A stretch of DNA of 64,000 bases from Parvularcula bermudensis HTCC2503 (GTDB taxonomy: Bacteria; Pseudomonadota; Alphaproteobacteria; Caulobacterales; Parvularculaceae), in assembly GCF_000152825.2 (NCBI RefSeq), contig NC_014414.1:682001-746000 (forward strand), in the 5' to 3' direction. The translations under genes and the position numbers were made by a program. A model generated the notes under the pieces. It saw nothing but the letters and a program-made list of their open reading frames with translations. It did not search any database and was not told where the DNA came from. Numbering within the stretch: position 1 is the stretch's first letter; each line of letters starts with the position of its first letter. Below, piece by piece: positions 62,611-64,000 of this stretch.

Positions 62611-63306
62611 ATGACCGAAACCGATCCTACCTCGATGGCTCCCGCCCGCCTCGACGGCAAGGCCAAATTGGCCGTCGAAATGGGACCGCTGATCGCCTTT
62701 GGCATTGGCTATCTCGCCCATGGCCGCCTCGCCGGGCCGGTGGACGCTGCGTTGAATACGTCATTTTTCGTCGGAGAAGGGCGGGAACTCTACCTTGCCG
62801 TTCTGTTTTCCCTGCCGACCTTTGCGGCCGCCTTCGCCTATTCAGTGTGGAAGACCAAGAACATCGCGCCCATGTTGCTTATCAGCGGTGTCCTCGTGGC
62901 CGTCTTGGGCACGCTGACCTTTATCTTCGACTCAAAAACATTCGTCTACATGAAGCCGACCATCGTCTACGGCATGGCCGCAGCTGTCCTGGCCGGCGGA
63001 TTGGTGACCGGTCGGATCTTTTTAAAATCATTGTTCGACGGGGCCCTGACCCTTCCCGATCCCGCATGGCGTACGCTGACCTGGCGCTTTGTGGCGTTTA
63101 ATGCGGCGGCGGCGGCGGCGAATGAAGTCCTCTGGCGCTGGCTGACCGCGGATTGTGTCGCGGGCGTGGAATGCGGCGGCGAGGCAACCTGGGTCGGCAT
63201 CAAGATATTCGGCTTCACCTTTGCGTATTTCGTGTTTATCGCCCTCAATGTCCCGTTTCTGATGAAGCACATGCCGTCCTCTGACGGATCTGAGGAGGCC
63301 TCCTGA
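62611..63306 (+). CDS. yciB: Septation protein / inner-membrane protein YciB (IspZ)
   Basis: 231 residues, somewhat longer than the usual 180-200. Five to six spans; motifs MGPLIAFGIGYL, SLPTFAAAFAYSVWKTKNIAPML, GTLTFIFDSKTFVYMKPTIVYGM, WRTLTWRFVAFNAAAAAANEVLWRW and GIKIFGFTFAYFVFIALNVPFL follow the IspZ order. An extra loop of about 11 residues with two Cys (DCVAGVECGG) interrupts the typical NEVVWR..VNFKVFG stretch. Acts in envelope synthesis/division; often downstream of ftsY, as here. Confidence 0.92.
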   Translation: MTETDPTSMAPARLDGKAKLAVEMGPLIAFGIGYLAHGRLAGPVDAALNTSFFVGEGRELYLAVLFSLPTFAAAFAYSVWKTKNIAPMLLISGVLVAVLGTLTFIFDSKTFVYMKPTIVYGMAAAVLAGGLVTGRIFLKSLFDGALTLPDPAWRTLTWRFVAFNAAAAAANEVLWRWLTADCVAGVECGGEATWVGIKIFGFTFAYFVFIALNVPFLMKHMPSSDGSEEAS

Positions 63307-63354
63307 CGCGTGGATCGCGCGGCGGCGAGGCTGTCCGGCGCCTATAAAGCGGCT

Positions 63355-63894
63355 CTAAAGCCCGCCTTGGGGATTGGTGTAGGGCGCAAAAGCCGCCTCT
63401 TCTTTGCTCTCATTCCACGCATTGAGCGCCCATACGACAGAGGGAAAGGCCAGTTCCGGCCAAGGAATGTCCCTCCACGGGACAAGTTTCAGGTCCGCAC
63501 TCTCAGGACCCGGCGAAATCTTGTCTTTATTGAGCAGCTCGGCTCGGTAGAGGAGCTGGACCTGACTGATCCGCGGAATGGAGTAGATCGCCAGTAGACG
63601 ATCAATCTTGAGTTCCGCATTCGCCTCTTCTCTCGCTTCCCTCATCGCCCCCTCTTCCGGGGCCTCACCGGTTTCCAAATAGCCCGCCGGTAATGTCCAA
63701 AAGCCCTTTCGCGGCTCGATTGCTCGCTTGCAGAGCAAAAGCCGCCCGTCCCCGGCGACCACAACGCTGCCAACGACAATCCGGGGATTTTGATAGTCGA
63801 TGAACCCACAATGCCGGCATACAGAGCGCTCTCGATCGTCGCCATCGGGGATTTTCCGTGAAAAAGACGGGGTCATATCTTCCGAGGTCACCAT
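63355..63894 (-). CDS. Nudix hydrolase with one-pair zinc knuckle
   Basis: 179 residues from ATG 63894, supported by GGAGG 7 bases upstream; the common family start would be ATG 63876 (MTPSFSRKIPDGDDRER). After CRHCGFIDYQNPRIVVGSVVV comes the Nudix box GYLETGEAPEEGAMREAREE (continues AN). Family members hydrolyse NADH/ADP-ribose-like or FAD/CoA diphosphates; the single CxxC is normal in this subgroup. C-terminal WRDIPWPELAFPSVVWAL is a subgroup hallmark. Confidence 0.9.
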   Translation of the reverse strand: MVTSEDMTPSFSRKIPDGDDRERSVCRHCGFIDYQNPRIVVGSVVVAGDGRLLLCKRAIEPRKGFWTLPAGYLETGEAPEEGAMREAREEANAELKIDRLLAIYSIPRISQVQLLYRAELLNKDKISPGPESADLKLVPWRDIPWPELAFPSVVWALNAWNESKEEAAFAPYTNPQGGL

Positions 63895-63906
63895 CTCTTG
63901 CCTCCA

Positions 63907-64000
63907 TTATTGCTGCGGAATCGCCCTATTCAGTCGTTTCGAGGTCAAAAATTCTTGCATCCGTACGCGAATGGCATCAGTTTGCAAGCGTTCCTTAATA
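63907..64000 (-). CDS. C-terminal end of an unidentified protein (partial)
   Basis: The minus strand is open from the edge to a TAA at 63907-63909, giving about 30 residues that end ...QEFLTSKRLNRAIPQQ. The stop lies 12 bases before the Nudix start, a spacing that fits an operon. No family can be named from this fragment. Confidence 0.35.
   Translation of the reverse strand, partial: IKERLQTDAIRVRMQEFLTSKRLNRAIPQQ

Noticed and set aside
1-64000. tRNA or rRNA genes, insertion sequences, phage genes
   Set aside because: None was seen in the intergenic gaps; the gaps are short and no transposase or integrase motif appears in any reading frame examined.

Overview
The window is a gene-dense, high-GC stretch (about 68 protein genes, one RNA gene, no tRNA or rRNA) from an alphaproteobacterial chromosome. 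Pointers to the class are the ChvI/ChvG pair followed by a short HprK, EIIA-Man and HPr; DUF1036, DUF4169 and IalB-family proteins; a DnaX with the alphaproteobacterial form of the clamp-loader zinc region; CcmA/CcmB; and GSH-dependent formaldehyde oxidation. The overall set resembles marine Parvularcula/Hyphomonas-like bacteria, but that placement is an inference from gene content, not a measured phylogeny. Nothing here looks like a prophage, plasmid, insertion sequence or CRISPR array; the only mobile-type module is a small FitAB/VapBC-like toxin-antitoxin pair.

Layout. 0-11.6 kb: end of an SH3 protein, the unsaturated fatty acid genes fabA-fabB and fabI, a Tat-exported D-amino-acid-oxidase-like flavoprotein, an outer-membrane barrel, a secreted dipeptidase, proline synthesis (proB-proA), two SDRs, an EVE protein and a GFA-fold protein. 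11.6-24 kb: a LOV-domain histidine kinase, recR, a formaldehyde block (class III ADH, VOC protein, S-formylglutathione hydrolase), the toxin-antitoxin pair, a DUF3011 protein, dnaX-dinB-like-ybaB, priA, a low-molecular-weight phosphatase and an epimerase. 24-33 kb: hybrid kinase, ahcY, a glycosyltransferase, an antiporter with an unexpected C-terminal domain, the SRP RNA, lipocalin, nudC, pheA. 33-45 kb: cytochrome c, a marR-ldcA-nlpC operon, dapD, DUF1036 protein, Sir2, pterin dehydratase, and the ChvIG-HprK-EIIA-HPr regulatory island. 45-64 kb: M36 protease, lepA, acnA, ccmAB, an IalB protein, a translationally coupled cluster around a processive-type glycosyltransferase, then dapF, mtaB, ftsY, yciB and a Nudix hydrolase.

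Most noteworthy: (1) the cation/proton antiporter at 28589-30595 carries an extra membrane span and a C-terminal domain that reads as a Bax/FlgJ-type glucosaminidase lacking the expected catalytic Glu, suggesting a cell-wall-linked antiporter; (2) the flavoprotein at 2343-3533 has the segments of D-amino acid oxidase in circularly permuted order; (3) three enzymes (PriA, NudC, the GFA protein) have lost zinc-ligand cysteines while keeping the rest of their family motifs; (4) a four-gene coupled cluster at 55415-58777 contains a 43-residue membrane peptide gene fitted exactly between stop/start overlaps; (5) in-frame 12-bp tandem repeats lie in a phosphatase gene and in dnaX, and a G-run repeat able to form quadruplexes precedes nudC.

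All function calls come from reading motifs by eye; no database search or alignment was run.
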